The translations under genes were made by a program, and so were the position numbers. Of a DNA stretch of 64,000 bases, positions 11,666-24,857 are shown piece after piece (position 1 is the first letter of the stretch; each line of letters begins with the position of its first letter). The stretch spans positions 870,651 to 934,650 of the forward strand of contig ML213515.1 in the NCBI GenBank assembly GCA_004369045.1, given 5' to 3'. Origin of the DNA: Heliocybe sulcata (Eukaryota; Basidiomycota; Agaricomycetes; Gloeophyllales; Gloeophyllaceae). The notes beneath the pieces are model-generated. The model did not search any database and was not told where the DNA came from. It saw only the letters and a program-made list of their open reading frames with translations.

Positions 11666-12802
11666 CCGAGTTGCCAGCGATTTCCCACGCAGCATGCTTG
11701 AGCACATTCACTACTGCCAACAGACTGGTACACCATGCTGTCTATGCTCTTCTATAGTCGTCCGGGCGGAGATTTCAAGCGGGTTTGGGTGCCGGTCGTA
11801 AGGGTCTCTCGTTCGGCGTGACTGGCGACTGCATGGCGGCGCAACATCCGTAGACTGCAAGTCCTTGGCATGAAGTCGACGCCTTGACCCTCGTCTTGTG
11901 CAGCCTGCAAAGCGCTACCTTTATCATCTTCACAGTTATGCAGGCTTGGATAGGTCATTACAAGATCGACTTGCTGCGATCCATCGTGAGTTATATATGA
12001 GTTTATGTGCTTCGTTGCGGGTGTGATACGGCTTGGATAGGCGTCTATATGTACCTCCTGGGCGAGGCTGGCACAGCAAGAGGGTCGCCACAGTATCTCG
12101 CAGGCGAACCCAGATATCCATCCTGCCTCGGCGGCCTGCCCTTCGCCAAGAGGTCGGTAACGCGGCATTGTCTATTGCGATCCTGGTATCCGGGCTAACT
12201 CTGCACCACGCACTATCCTCAAAGCCTCGTTTGCGGAATGTCGGATGCATACACCGATCATGGGCAAGAGCCTTGTCGAACAGGCCGGTACTTGCCATTT
12301 GCGGGTAATGTAAGACTGATTTTATTGCGTCTTTACGGCAATCACTTTGCGTGCGCGAGCTTGAAAAGTACTTGCTTGCTTTATGCAGATCTCAGTGAGT
12401 CTGGTCTGCCGTGTAGGTATCGTAGACCTACGCGATTCCTAGTCCCTACATTGATAGCAAAGAGAGGATACCATGCCCGAGGTTTGTTTCTCGTTGATGT
12501 CAGCGCGTAAGTGGAGTTTGATGCAGAAGTGTTTCAGAGGCGGGAGTCGTCGTCTACAAGACAAATATCTCGAGCGATAAGACGAGTGGTGATGTAGATA
12601 CTTCATTCAGAGATATCTTGGGAATGTACGAGGTCACGGCGGACAAGAAACCATCTGGATAGTACAACGGAACGGAAGAGACCTTCGACAGAAAAATTAA
12701 CGAGGAGAGCGCAAAAAGTGTAGCTCCAAAACAGAAAGTGCGTCCGTGTCCAACAGTGTCTGCTGGTAACAGAGAGGAACCTTAAACATCAAGTAGTGGC
12801 TG
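11666..12802. other. Intergenic, nothing recognised
   Basis: No family match on either strand. A minus-strand frame at 11397-11720 overlaps the right part of the duplication, but its counterpart at 24.5-24.7 kb is broken, which argues against a conserved protein. Several other frames of 60-140 codons (11752-12510) have no supporting context. Confidence 0.4.
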
Positions 12803-13513
12803 CTAGTCGGAAGATGCGATCTGCACGTCCACGTATATGACTTCAAACATCGGCGAGTTACCAGCCTAGGCAAGTGAATCAGCACATGACATAGGCATAT
12901 AGAGCATGATTTTGGAGGGAGGGACGCCAATAATGCAGCAGTTAGATGAAGGAAACAGCAATAGAAAGTGAAGCCACGTAATCGGAACGCGGATGATGCA
13001 ACAACACTATGCCAGAACGACAGACTTACCCCGACCAGAGCGACATGCCCGACACTCAGCAGTGCATACGGTCCCGCATCCTCTCCAGATATAAAGCCGT
13101 CTGGTACTGCAACCGAGAAGTTCTGGTGGGGAGGCTTCTCCCCTGTCCCGGATGTATTGCTATACTGCGGATCGTACCCTCCATGATAGAGCACTGTTCC
13201 CATTTCTTCTGTAGGAGAAGCACAGACAATCGATCCAGCTGAGGAGTTCGTTGTGCAAGCACGCAGAGCAATAACGAGAGAAACCTCGGTGGACCCTGTT
13301 AAAGAGTTCTATGCTCTCCCAGTCAGCATGCGGAAAAGAATGGGGATGGGCGCAGTAACACACCGGCCTATCCACTTCCACTGTAAAGTTCGATGAAGAT
13401 GAGATTGTTGCGCCGGCTTCAGGATAACCGATCGCGATTGATTGTGCTTGGATCAACGACGCCAATGCCGCGCAGAGGAGGAAGAGCAGAAAATGCAACA
13501 TTCCTGACGGCAT
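12803..13513 (-). CDS. Small secreted protein, 163 aa
   Basis: Three exons: 13513-13364, 13308-13030 and 12865-12803, all phase 0, with introns of 55 and 164 nt. The first ~22 residues form a clear signal peptide (hydrophobic core 'LHFLLFLLCAALASL' then a Q-A-Q cleavage context). The mature part starts with a beta-rich segment ('IAIGYPEAGATISSS', 'FTVEVDRP|NSLTGSTEVSL') and has two cysteines in the middle and potential N-glycosylation sites (NSS, NTS, NFS). It ends 'VIYVDVQIASSD'. This pattern matches a family of uncharacterised, often multi-copy, secreted proteins common in polypores. Function is unknown; role in substrate contact or the cell surface is only a guess. The exon 1/2 junction was chosen because it restores the continuous motif. 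Confidence 0.75.
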
Positions 13514-14089
13514 TTTCGCGGCAGTAGAACTAACGTTGAGATAATGCTAGCAGAGGAGCTGAGCAGAGACGAGGAGCAGAGAGCGCCGAATCCGCATGTT
13601 TGCACTGACCGCATGGTAGAAGAAAGCGACGCATATCACACGTGCCAGTCTAGAGCCAGGGTAAATGAGCTATTATCAGAAATCGTCAGTATACATAGAG
13701 CATCTCCGAGGGGAAACAAGAGAAGCGTAATCGAGCTAGACCTATGCTTGCATGCGGTGGTGGGCGGAGAGGAACAGATACCAAATTTAGTGTCTGAATG
13801 AACGCCCGCCTCATCTCCGACCAATCAGAGCTTTCCCTGCTGTACCTGACATCTCAAAGCGCTCGAGCGCTTTGAATGATCACGAATTCGGGAATCTTTG
13901 CAAGATCATTCAATGGTTTTGGGTAGCAAAGTCTGTACCGGAAGCTAATATGACGTGGCTTGCGGATGCGGAGTAGTATGCACTTTAGGCTGTCAGCGCG
14001 GATATTCTCGAGTGCGAACGCGTCGTTGTCGATGCTCACGTACTGTAGATATACAGAGGTAAATGCAATGAGCTGAATCGCAAAATGTG
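13514..14089. other. Intergenic, nothing recognised
   Basis: Short spacer between two secreted-protein genes. No exon or RNA gene recognised. Confidence 0.4.
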
Positions 14090-14212
14090 CGCGACGGTGT
14101 GCCACATTTAGTGTAGAAATCCGCAGACGAGCGCTAGTTATACATTCATACAAAAAGAGATTATATCCCGGAATCCATTGTACACAAACAAGACGACCCT
14201 TCTGCACATGGT

Positions 14213-14713
14213 TTAACAAGCTAAAACCCCGTTCTGATTGTCAATGCAGGATCCTGTAAAGAACAGGTTACTCAGCACTGAGAGGAGGTACGAAGACAAA
14301 TAGCGCATACTGACCAAGGTCTACGATGGAAGCAGGAGAGCCGCCGCTTCCATTGCTGCAGTAGCACTCCATGTACTCTATTCCAGCAGCTATCTCACAT
14401 CCGCTGCACGTGCTGCTGTAACCGCCGCTGCAGCACCAAATGAGCGGTCAGGTCATCTGTCTTCGTAAACCCACGGTAAGTGGCGAACGTACTTTCCGTG
14501 GACGCAAGTGAGCTGTCCATCGTAGTTGGCGACGCAATTGTTGAGGTTGATGGAGGTGTCGACCAATTGTCCGGCATCGTTGTAGCAACTGGAGTGGAAG
14601 GTGTCTCCAGAGATGTAACCCGTAGTACAGGTGGAGGCGAAGTTGGCGCCAGTAGCCTGTAACTGTAGTATGAGGGCCAAGGAGGATACTGCAAGTGTCA
14701 AAGAGAGCTGCAT
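14213..14713 (-). CDS. Secreted cyanovirin-N homology (CVNH) domain protein, copy 1
   Basis: Exons 14713-14493, 14427-14315 and 14253-14213 give 124 residues; intron phases are 2 and 1. Residues 1-22 are a signal peptide ('LSLTLAVSSLALILQLQ'). The mature chain matches one CVNH domain: 'FASTCTTGYISGDTFHSSC', then 'SINLNNCVANYDGQLTCVHG', a second cysteine-rich repeat-like half ('GCEIAAGIEYMECYCSNGSG', 'SIVDLGSCIDNQNGVLAC') and C as the last residue. CVNH proteins are small disulphide-linked lectins that bind mannose-rich glycans in the characterised members; the fungal biological role is mostly unknown. Many cysteines suggest several disulphides. It has a TATA box 60 bases upstream and a paralogue with identical exon lengths at 61116-61606 on the opposite strand. 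Confidence 0.88.
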
Positions 14714-14773
14714 GCTGGAGTTGGAGATCGCCTTTGCTCGGGAATGATGTACGAATCGCATGAGGTGGCGAGG

Positions 14774-14781
14774 CTTTTATA
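14774..14781 (-). promoter_or_regulatory. TATA box of CVNH gene copy 1
   Basis: TATAAAAG on the minus strand, 60 bases before the ATG at 14713. The same octamer at the same distance precedes the paralogue at 61116, within conserved flanks, so it is likely a real core promoter element. Confidence 0.65.
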
Positions 14782-15700
14782 CGGAGTAGTAATGAGTGTT
14801 TACACCTCTCGGTTGATGCTCGGACGCCCACCTGAAATATTATCCGGCGTCCCTCGGATGCTCTCCCATGCTCCTGCAGGCTGGACCATCAAACGATGTC
14901 TCGTCTGTCGAGTAGTAGGACGCGACCGTCGAGAACCATCCGTAAATCACACTGCTGCAAAACAGTTCAAAGGAGAACCTTGATGTCTTGAGCGCGCAGA
15001 CCGATTCATTCAGCATCAATTGCCTTATGCTCCATCCGTGTTTGTCTTTAGCGCCTTCGACGGTCATGCTACCTGCAGCTATATGGTATCGGCCAGTCAC
15101 AGGTGGTGACCCGAGGGGCATCCCTCAGCTTGCTTAAGCTGAGATACGTAAAGTTAATGCAACCGGAAGGATCGTCAACAAGATATCAGTACTGACCTTT
15201 ACAACAGCTATATCCCAAAGCAAGCTTGTTTCATTCCGAGGGTGTCGGCGGCACAAGTACTGGACTTGAACCTTGCCATTCCTTCGAGATCCAGTCCTCT
15301 ATATTGCTTCAAGAGTCGTCTGGAGCGCCGAGGACTCTAGGTCAGTCCATCATGCGAATGCGAGGCCTGGTCATCCCTCAGCTATTAATCTATTAATGGA
15401 CAAGATACCGACATATGTCGGGCCCAGATCTCTTTCGCAGAACCGAGCCTTTCCTTGTGGCTGTAAATGTCGTCCGCGCCCGATGGCATACCCTCAAACC
15501 CCAGCACGCCTGATAGAATTGACCAGTTCTAATGTGTGAATGAATAACATGGTAGCACTCTGTGAGCACTGGTGCTTGCCAGCGGCAGTGTCTGGCCAGT
15601 TCACGCATCCGATCGACTGAGGAGCAAGGCTTTCCGCCCGTTCCGTCTACGAGTGCCAGAGCAGTCCGTCGCGGGCGCTGGATTGTTGTCTAGACTGCTT

Positions 15701-16059
15701 CTCGGTGCTGCGATGACATATCCCAGTTGCACGCTGCTCGATCCAACTAGAACGTACGGAACGGACTCCTTGAGTATCGTCTGAGAGCGCCATGGCTTGC
15801 TTGTAGCACAGCAAATAAACCCGTGTCGAGCGAGCAATATGAGTCTAGAGTCATCTGAATGTAATGGGTACTCCTCAGACGGAGGAAACAGATCATACAT
15901 AGAAAATCCGACAGCCTATAGGTAGTGGAATGACAAGCAGCGCACTTCAGTATTGCTGGCTCCGGAATAGGTCAAACGAGCCATTGTATATCACTATTTG
16001 CTCAAGCCTCTCACAGGTGGCTTATTCGCACAGCGGGAGTTGCACCATTTTGAGTGTTG
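15701..16059. other. Intergenic, nothing recognised
   Basis: Normal-composition spacer between the duplicated CVNH upstream region and the AT-rich island. No exon recognised. Confidence 0.4.
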
Positions 16060-17906
<1,847 letters not shown>

Positions 17907-18823
17907 TGGCATAGTATGTTTCGTCGTTATATCACTATTATCATTCTAATACATTGTCTGCCCAGAAATATTCACAGAAGTCCCATAAGGCGTTTATATC
18001 ATCCGTCGAAGTCCCTCGGTATCGTGTTTGCCGGATGCATACTCTTTCTGTCCGGTGTATGTTTCGCTTGATCCTCAGTTAGTTCGTTGAGCGTGCACCT
18101 ACTTCATGCGGTGGTACGCTCGGCGAAGTCCGGATTTCATGAAGCCTGCAAGCTGTATGACCTATCTGATCGACTCGCTCGCCGCCGACCACGTAGGTGA
18201 GTAATCTGCACATAATCCATTCCGTTATTCGATATTCAAGTATCTCATGGTTGTGCAAGCAGTATGATAAACCGACCGTGCTGGAGCCACCAATCGATCA
18301 GATTTCTGAGTCAACCGACGTTCCCTAAAATACCCAGCATCGTCGCAGGGTCCCTATCTGGCTTGAGACTTGCCGAATCGGTACAAGTAGCTCCTTCCTC
18401 CAACTCGGAATTCTTTCTGACTTTCAATTTTCACTCTTCACGTCTTCACAGAAGTGCCCCGCCAGCGTATAAAGGTGAGCTCAGGACATCACTAGCCATC
18501 TTCTCCCCTTCCCTCTTGCCAACACCATCGTCGACGCTCTAGTCTCATGGAACTCTGGCTTTTAGCCATAGCCGCGAGCGCCAGTCACGACGAGCTGGTC
18601 CAGCAGTAACTGAGGTGCTCACGATGGCTGCGACCACCAGTTTTCTTCGTGGTGCTTTCTGAGGGATGGCATTATCACCCTGGGCTTTAGCACTCGAGCT
18701 TCGTGTTAGCTCCCTGAGCCATAGTAGGACAATCTTCCACTCTTGCGCTTTGATAATTGTAAGAAGTGCCCTGGTGCGCAACACCGAGTCTCATGCGATC
18801 CCCTGATCTGTGCTGGATTTTCG
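17907..18823. other. Intergenic, nothing recognised
   Basis: No convincing exon between the PLP homeostasis gene and the F-box relics. A plus-strand frame at 18264-18542 shows no family resemblance. Confidence 0.4.
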
Positions 18824-19093
18824 TTACTTCAGTGCGTGAATTCCCCTTCCTCGATTGTCCGGCGCCCCTTTCACCTTGGCCCTCAGCGTACTCGACCTTG
18901 ACCTCCGAATCATCTTCTTCGCCTTCTCGGCATCTATCTCACCGTGCCCGTCCAACACGACGTTCTGCTCGCCGAGCACACTAAAGAACGTCCTCAGGAC
19001 ATCCATGCAGTCTAGCATACCAAGTCTTATGTGTGTGCGGTTGCCCGCGGCGCTGATAAAGCTTGAGCAGCCTCACCGCAGAGTCCTCCCAGA
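18824..19093 (-). pseudogene. Decayed 3' fragment of the long F-box-like gene (relic 2)
   Basis: On the minus strand, 'RLLKLYQRRGQP' at the beginning and 'LDCMDVLRTFFSVLGEQNVV' followed by 'LDGHGEID' in another frame correspond to 'RLLKPYQRRGQP ... LDCMNVLKEDVLQLRTILGE ... WDGHGEVE' near the C-terminus of the intact gene at 20538-22403. A frameshift separates the two parts, and no upstream exons are present. It is a partial, non-functional copy. Confidence 0.75.
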
Positions 19094-20039
19094 TATCCCT
19101 CGCGGCGCGTTCAGAATATCTAAATGATGGCTATCAGGGGCCATGGTATCGTCGAACGGTGTCGCACGGCTTGGATGCTTCGGAGAATGCTCTCTGAGTA
19201 CGCTTCGCACGAGAGAGAGGCGATAGAAACTGGCGGTCGTATCCGTTGGCGGTATGGGTGCGTGGCTTGCGTGCAGACCGTAGACACTGTTGAACGGAGA
19301 CGAGGCCTCCCTTCATCCGTCTCTCCGGTGTGCTCGTGAGTCCACACGGTCTTCGACGGATTCCAGGCATGATTTGTATATGATGTCTGCTATCTGAACG
19401 TGGCCCGCTACTTAAGTAGTCTTCTCTCCCCCCGAGCGATGCATATATGCCCGTCGTCGTGGTTATAGAGGGGCAGCCTTGCAGGACATGTTTCGAGGGG
19501 CGTGAAGATATGTGTCGGTTGGTATGTGAGATTGGTTGTCTCAGTTACTGTCGGCGCCACTGGTGCATGACCGTATCAATGGACCGCGGCTGACTTGGTC
19601 TCACTGTAGATCTCCCTCCATGGATGCTAGCCAAGGTATTCAGGCAGGCTCGCTTCGACCGCAGATCGCACTGCACCTGCCCTCATCCATAGCTTTCCAA
19701 GCAGCGCCGCGGAGCTGCGACTCCATGGCTATTTGTGGCATCTACGCGTGGCCACATTCACGTGGTTTGCTTAAAAGATTCCTATCGATGAGACGCGAGG
19801 CGCAATTTTCCTCCTCTCTTTCCCTCTCTTGCTGGCGAGATGCTGCCCTGGCTTTGCTTGAGCGTGAGTCGGGTTGTGCGCGTCCCGGGTCTTGTGAGCT
19901 GTATCACCCCGCGCGAACACCTCTGATCGTCGAAAATAACGGAAGGGAAGATGACCGCTCCTTGTCGATTCGGTTGCGATCGCGAGTGCGAGTATCCTCT
20001 ACGCGTCACCCACCTCTCAATGAGCCTACATCTATCGCC
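19094..20039. other. Intergenic between F-box relics
   Basis: Nothing else recognised; the open frame of the next relic continues through here without further similarity to the parent gene. Confidence 0.4.
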
Positions 20040-20243
20040 GGAGGTGAAGTTCACCCACACGATGTTCTGCTCGCCGGACACGGTTCGGAGATCAAGAACG
20101 TCCTCCTTGAGGACATTCATACAGTCCAGCAAAGTAAGTCTGAAGTGTTGTTGCAGTTGCCTGCGGCGCCGACAAGGCTTTAACAGTCTCACCATAAAGT
20201 CATCCTGGCAATTAGCCGCACGAGGCTCCAGGCGTAGCTGAAG
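20040..20243 (-). pseudogene. Decayed 3' fragment of the long F-box-like gene (relic 1)
   Basis: The minus strand encodes 'LQLRLEP...DDFMVRLLKP' and 'RLTLLDCMNVLKEDVLDLRT', almost the same as 'LWLRLEP...EDFMERLLKP' and 'RLTLLDCMNVLKEDVLQLRT' of the gene at 20538-22403. Similarity stops near the equivalent of the GHGE motif. The fragment has no start, F-box or LRR region. It is better preserved than the relic at 18824-19093, so it looks like the more recent of two partial tandem duplications downstream of the parent gene. Confidence 0.75.
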
Positions 20244-20537
20244 ACATCTTTGTAAATCTCCATTTCGCTATACTACTGCAATCCAGTGGGACTGGACGCT
20301 TGCAAGTAACCACGACAGAGCGCGCAGGAGCTGTTGCTTGTCACTTAGATGTACGTACTTCACTGTATCCAGTTCTGACCATGCTGACTGCTTTCGAAGA
20401 GAAGTAATGTAATACAACAAGAAAAGTTAATAGCCAGGAGAAATGATTCGACCGAGATTGTAAGTTACGCCACTTTCTAACCTTCGTGTATAGAAAGCCC
20501 ACCCTATATCCCTCGTCCCCTACCAGCCCCTACACGT

Positions 20538-22403
20538 TTAGTAGCCAGGATCAAAGTCCTCCTCGGTATCGGCAAGATAACCCTGATCCTCATCATCCCA
20601 CAGCATTGGTTCGTCCATATCTCCCTCATACTCGGAGGATCCATCTTCGCCCACTGCTTCGTAGTCTCCGAGACTGTTGCCCCCTGCACCTTCACGCGCC
20701 CCACCGTCCCAGGCCTCGCCTCGCCTTACGTCCTCCACTTCAGTATGCATGCTTCCATCGCCCAAGGCCGCCCTTCGGCGTGCGCCTTCTGCCTCAGTGT
20801 GCGTATCCTCCATCAAATACCCATTACCGTCTTCACACCGTCCTTCACCATACTCGCTCTTGTCATTCAAGGGTTCTGATCCACCTCCACCAGCTTCTAC
20901 TTCGCCGTGTCCGTCCCACGCGACATTTTCCTCTCCTAAAATAGTCCTGAGCTGAAGAACATCCTCCTTGAGGACATTCATACAGTCCAGCAAAGTAAGT
21001 CTTAAGGTGTTCTGCGGTTGCCCGCGGCGCTGATAAGGCTTTAGCAGCCTCTCCATGAAATCTTCATTGGTTTCACTCGGCCAAGGCTCCAGGCGTAGCC
21101 AAAGGCCCCGCAAGGTAACGGACTGGAGCTGGTGCCATAGGAAATACCCTCCTCCCCACCAATCGTCCGGATACAGCAAGCCGTTTGAGAATGCGGAGCT
21201 CAGGTATCCGGACACTTCGAGGCTAGTTATGGCGGGCATCATGTAGAAGAGATGCATCCATGCATCTCTCTCGTGATCCCATATAGCCATCCCGTCGTGG
21301 ACGGTGAGATGGGTAACAGAAGCAGTGGAAGGCGATACCCAGGTCTCGAGGAGATTGAGGATGATGTATTCCATCCCGAGTCCGAAATCTTCGAAGTAGA
21401 TTTGTAACCCTGCCCTCTGTGATGCGTGGCCAGTCCCAGTAACATCAGGCGTCAGCGAATAATAGAACTTTCCGATGCCTCCGTTATGCAGCGTACAGCC
21501 CCGAAACGGCGTGCGCGAGTGCATTTGTTGAATTATTGTCCCAGCTGCCGCCAGCTTGTATGCGGGATGGTAGGGTCCAAATGGAAGGATTCGGAGGCGG
21601 AAGTAATCCAGCACAGGGAGATCGAGGAGGAGCATTAGCTCAGAGTCCGCACCGTCATTCGACGTGAACAGATTGAGTGTTGTCAAGGCCGGCAACTGAA
21701 CCCTGTCGGGGACGTTCTGCGGTGGCGCCATCTCGACGGCGAGTGTAAGCGACTCCAGCAAGGGTGTCTGGCGAAGCAGGTCAAGCACTTCATTTGTCGC
21801 GGGATACCAATAGACATTGACGAGGCTAAGAGTCGTCAGCCGGGACAGGGAGCTTGTCAGAATCCCGCTGAAATCATCATAATGGAACCCCTCGAGCCAT
21901 AGGCGGTGAAGCCGGTTGGACGTGAAGTGCGATGTCAGCACATTTGTCCGTCGTAGACCGGGAGACGACCTTCGAATTTCCAGCTCCTCCAGCAATACCA
22001 TCCCATCATACTGACCCGCATTTGCCGACTCCAGCCTGTCCAGGACCTCCTCTGAGACGCTAGTCAGTCGTAGTGACCGCAACCTGTGAGCATTTGCCAT
22101 GATGAGGTCGAGCTTCTCCACATCCTCGGGGACCTCGGTCCTTTTGTCCGTCGCAAGGCTTCCCTTGATAGATAATGTACGACTTCCAGAGCGCTGAATG
22201 AGGACCTTCAACGACTCCAGACACGAGAATGATATGTCGGTCCAGAGCTTCGAGTACCCCAACGTCGAGTGCCTCCAATGTTTGTTCAGGTGGCATATAG
22301 GGAGTCTGTCTGCGAGGCTGGCTTGGTCTCCTGTACCGCCTTTGATAAGTGGAAGTAGTTCCGATGCGATCATTCCAATGATTTCGCTCGCGATGCCCGC
22401 CAT
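20538..22403 (-). CDS. F-box-like/LRR-type protein (long family), 621 aa
   Basis: A single frame from ATG at 22403 to TAA at 20538. The N-terminus ('ASEIIGMIASELLPLI', then 'ICHLNKHWRHSTLGYSKLW') is F-box-like, followed by leucine-rich blocks such as 'LRQTPLLESLTLAVEM' and 'LPALTTLNLFTS'. The last ~130 residues are acidic and low in complexity, ending 'ADTEEDFDPGY'. It shares the 'TPLLE(T/S)L.L' and 'LPxL..L.L..SN' blocks with the gene at 1279-3126 and is its likely paralogue. The start could also lie in a tiny 5' exon: an ATG at 22473 is followed directly by GTATGT and a CCACAG acceptor precedes 22406, joining in frame (adds two residues). SCF substrate adaptor by family; target unknown. Two decayed partial copies of its 3' end lie immediately downstream. 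Confidence 0.8.
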   Translation of the reverse strand: MAGIASEIIGMIASELLPLIKGGTGDQASLADRLPICHLNKHWRHSTLGYSKLWTDISFSCLESLKVLIQRSGSRTLSIKGSLATDKRTEVPEDVEKLDLIMANAHRLRSLRLTSVSEEVLDRLESANAGQYDGMVLLEELEIRRSSPGLRRTNVLTSHFTSNRLHRLWLEGFHYDDFSGILTSSLSRLTTLSLVNVYWYPATNEVLDLLRQTPLLESLTLAVEMAPPQNVPDRVQLPALTTLNLFTSNDGADSELMLLLDLPVLDYFRLRILPFGPYHPAYKLAAAGTIIQQMHSRTPFRGCTLHNGGIGKFYYSLTPDVTGTGHASQRAGLQIYFEDFGLGMEYIILNLLETWVSPSTASVTHLTVHDGMAIWDHERDAWMHLFYMMPAITSLEVSGYLSSAFSNGLLYPDDWWGGGYFLWHQLQSVTLRGLWLRLEPWPSETNEDFMERLLKPYQRRGQPQNTLRLTLLDCMNVLKEDVLQLRTILGEENVAWDGHGEVEAGGGGSEPLNDKSEYGEGRCEDGNGYLMEDTHTEAEGARRRAALGDGSMHTEVEDVRRGEAWDGGAREGAGGNSLGDYEAVGEDGSSEYEGDMDEPMLWDDEDQGYLADTEEDFDPGY

Positions 22404-23039
22404 GGTCTGTGGCACGGTCGTCGGTCAAAATGAGTATGCTGGGTTGAGGGCCCGAAGGGAATAGACATACCATAGATGGAGATATGGAAGTTACACTGAG
22501 GAGAAATTTGGTCTTGAGAGTTGAAAGATCTGTGTCTCCGTCGGGGTTGATGCAGAATACTGTTCACGATGTCGACGCCCCTTGTGGCACGTTGAATTCC
22601 GCAAAGCCGTTCGAGCTCAGAGGTAAGATACAAAGAGGTAGAAGCAGCAGAGTATCGTTTGCGTGATTAGAGATATGTTGCAGCTTTTGAGATCGTCGTA
22701 CGCGTAGTCAAGAGTGCATCGGATGAAAAGGGTCGTGGTCGGCGCTTTCTACTGAGCACGTGACTATGTTTGTCCTTATTAGCCGTGCGGTCGGCGCTTC
22801 GCCACACTGACGGGCCTGACGAGTGCAGCAAAAGATACACTTACCGCTACGTTAATCATGAGCTTAAGGGTTGCTGTAGTATAATATTGGCCTGTGGTTG
22901 AAACAAAAAATCTGGCTTCAGATAAAATCTCGTCGCACCCGATGTACCCTGAAATGTTCCAACTGTTTTTTCGATGTTCCGAATCTCAGTAGGTTTGGCA
23001 ACCGGGGTCCGTATTTGACTCCCGAAGAGGGCGAAAACT
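22404..23039. other. Intergenic, nothing recognised
   Basis: Upstream region of the minus-strand F-box-like gene. No other exon recognised. Confidence 0.4.
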
Positions 23040-24760
23040 CGAAAGGAAAGTCTTTGCCAAAAGTTTAGTGCCGTTATACACGTACAGAAATTTCCATCAC
23101 CGGCAAGTAATCAGCTCCACCTAGCTCGGACGCCCTCTTTCCCATCACGAGTGTGGTACATCAATCCTGTTCATAGAAGATTTGTCCAATACGCAAAGAG
23201 AATACAGCATGCCTCGGGGGGCGTTCCCGCTGGTGTCAATAGACGTAAGGAATCAACTTATACGGCACCCTCCTCGCCCACTCGTCCCATTGCTGCCCAA
23301 ACTGCTTCCGCATAGCCGCATCCTCATTTACCGGCCTAAACAGGCACACGTAATCCAACCCCAGTCCACCTATCAATGACAGTCCGACTATCAGCCTACC
23401 CAACACCGTATTCAACACGCCGCACTCGCGGAGCCACGAGCCCTCGGAGAACCAGCACAAGCACACTCCGGCAAAGGCAACGACGAAGGCGGAGTAGCTC
23501 GGGTGACGGACCCAGGAGTAGGGACCGGAGGTGACGAGGGTCTGGTCAGGACGGAAGGAGAGCTGATAGGTGAAGTGCTTCCCGAGGGTGACATAGCATT
23601 GGTAGCGTATAAGGGAGCCGAAGACGGCGAGGGCAGTGCCCACGATGAATGAGGTGGTGAGGCGGACACGGGGGATGTGGGAGGGGGAGGGGGTGAGAGC
23701 GGTGATGAGTTCCGAGGTGTAGGGTTCGTAGTGCAAGTGAGCACAGATGAGGACGAGTGACTCGCAGAACGCGCCCAGCCACAGCCCGTACTGCATATGG
23801 TCCTAAGAGTTAGTAAATGAAAAGAAGGTAGCTATAGCGCACGCACTTTTAGAATGCTGGGCCACCAGGAGATGGCTTTTTGCCTGAAAGTAGCGTATCC
23901 GGAGAAGCGCTTTATGTCTTCATCCGACGCGGGCGGGTTCGGGTTTGTCAGGCATCGATGCAGGCCAGTAGTGGCAATAAGGAGGAGTGGTACTCTTGTC
24001 AGTGACATGAGGTACGACTGTCGAGGTAGGAAAAGTGGGAGACTGGGTACATTGCCGAGCGGGTGTTAAATAGAAAACTCGGTCGGCCATCATGGTTTAA
24101 CGAAGGCGGAGGTACGGCTGCACCACAGGAAAATGCGCTAGCAAGAACTCTTCGTAAGATGAGAAGGCCGAGATGAACGCCGTCCGCCACAATGTGTCGT
24201 GATCACGTACGCCGGCTATGAGCTCATGTTTGGCACAGCATGGCTATGATCTGGCTCCTTCCTTCAGCATCGTAGAGATAAAAAGGCACGAACAGTACAC
24301 CGAGAGCGCAAGCACGACGCCGAAAGATGATGATGTGAGTTGGATCGCCGCCGAACTACTCGTGATCAAGAACGACTCCGAATAACTCGAGGTCATCAGG
24401 GCACCGTCAAGATATGATAGATAGTGTCGGTCTTGCTGTATACAGCAGGAGCTGGAGGAAATTCCGGTACTCATTACGCAAATACGGGCCGTATTAGCGT
24501 CATCGTAGGGCCTCGATTGGATATCGTAGAGCTATCTTGTCGGCAGAGGCGCGGAGAAGGAGCCGTTCGTAACTCGTGTTATGGTTCCTTTCTTCGAGGG
24601 AGTCAGGATAAACCGTGCGGCCGACAATTGCACCTCCGCTTGAGGGTACGACGAGAGTTTAACGCACCATCAATCGCATCCAGTACCGGAGATAGGCCGG
24701 AGTATGAGGAAATGAGATGTGGCGGAGCAGCGTACGAAGATTCCAGTCAATACAGCGTAT
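23040..24760. repeat. Segmental duplication, copy 2 (contains ICMT-like gene)
   Basis: Counterpart of 9860-11665, same orientation, with the ICMT-like gene in the middle and recognisable but more diverged flanks out to 'ACGAAGATTCCAGT' (about 24736). The duplicated block ends about 100 bases before a decayed F-box-like fragment. Confidence 0.8.
23236..24008 (-). CDS. Isoprenylcysteine carboxyl methyltransferase-like (ICMT/Ste14 family), copy 2
   Basis: Two exons (24008-23847 and 23802-23236) with the same 44-nt intron position and phase as the copy at 10072-10844 give 242 residues. The 'GPYSWVRHPSYS' AdoMet motif and the 'RVPYKLIPYVY' C-terminus are intact. Differences from copy 1 are scattered conservative changes, with no frameshift or stop, which suggests that both copies are under purifying selection or the duplication is recent. 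The coding part is much more similar than the flanks, favouring selection or gene conversion. Same predicted role: membrane methyltransferase acting on prenylated C-terminal cysteine. Confidence 0.9.
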
Positions 24761-24857
24761 TTTCAGGGGGATTTCCTGCAGATCCTTGATCTGGGAATAA
24801 GGATACGCTACTCCAAAGGGCACGACGCGTCGATATTCGACTTACAGAGATTTTCTA

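Larger units (their letters stand above)
14090..15700 (-). repeat. Segmental duplication, CVNH copy 1 (inverted relative to 60170-61735)
   Basis: Read on the minus strand this block aligns with 60170-61735 on the plus strand, covering about 1 kb upstream of the CVNH gene, its TATA box, all three exons and ~100 bases downstream. Matching landmarks upstream include 'TCCATTAATAG', 'CGCATGATGGA', 'CGGAATGAAACAAGCT', 'GATATAGCTG' and 'GGTAGTATGACCGTTGAAGGCGC'-like stretches. Boundaries are approximate. Confidence 0.75.

Noticed and set aside
11397-11720. Minus-strand frame with 'LRALFRRTSFL' as a possible gene
   Set aside because: Its duplicated counterpart at 24.5-24.7 kb is broken by indels and stops, so the frame is not conserved.
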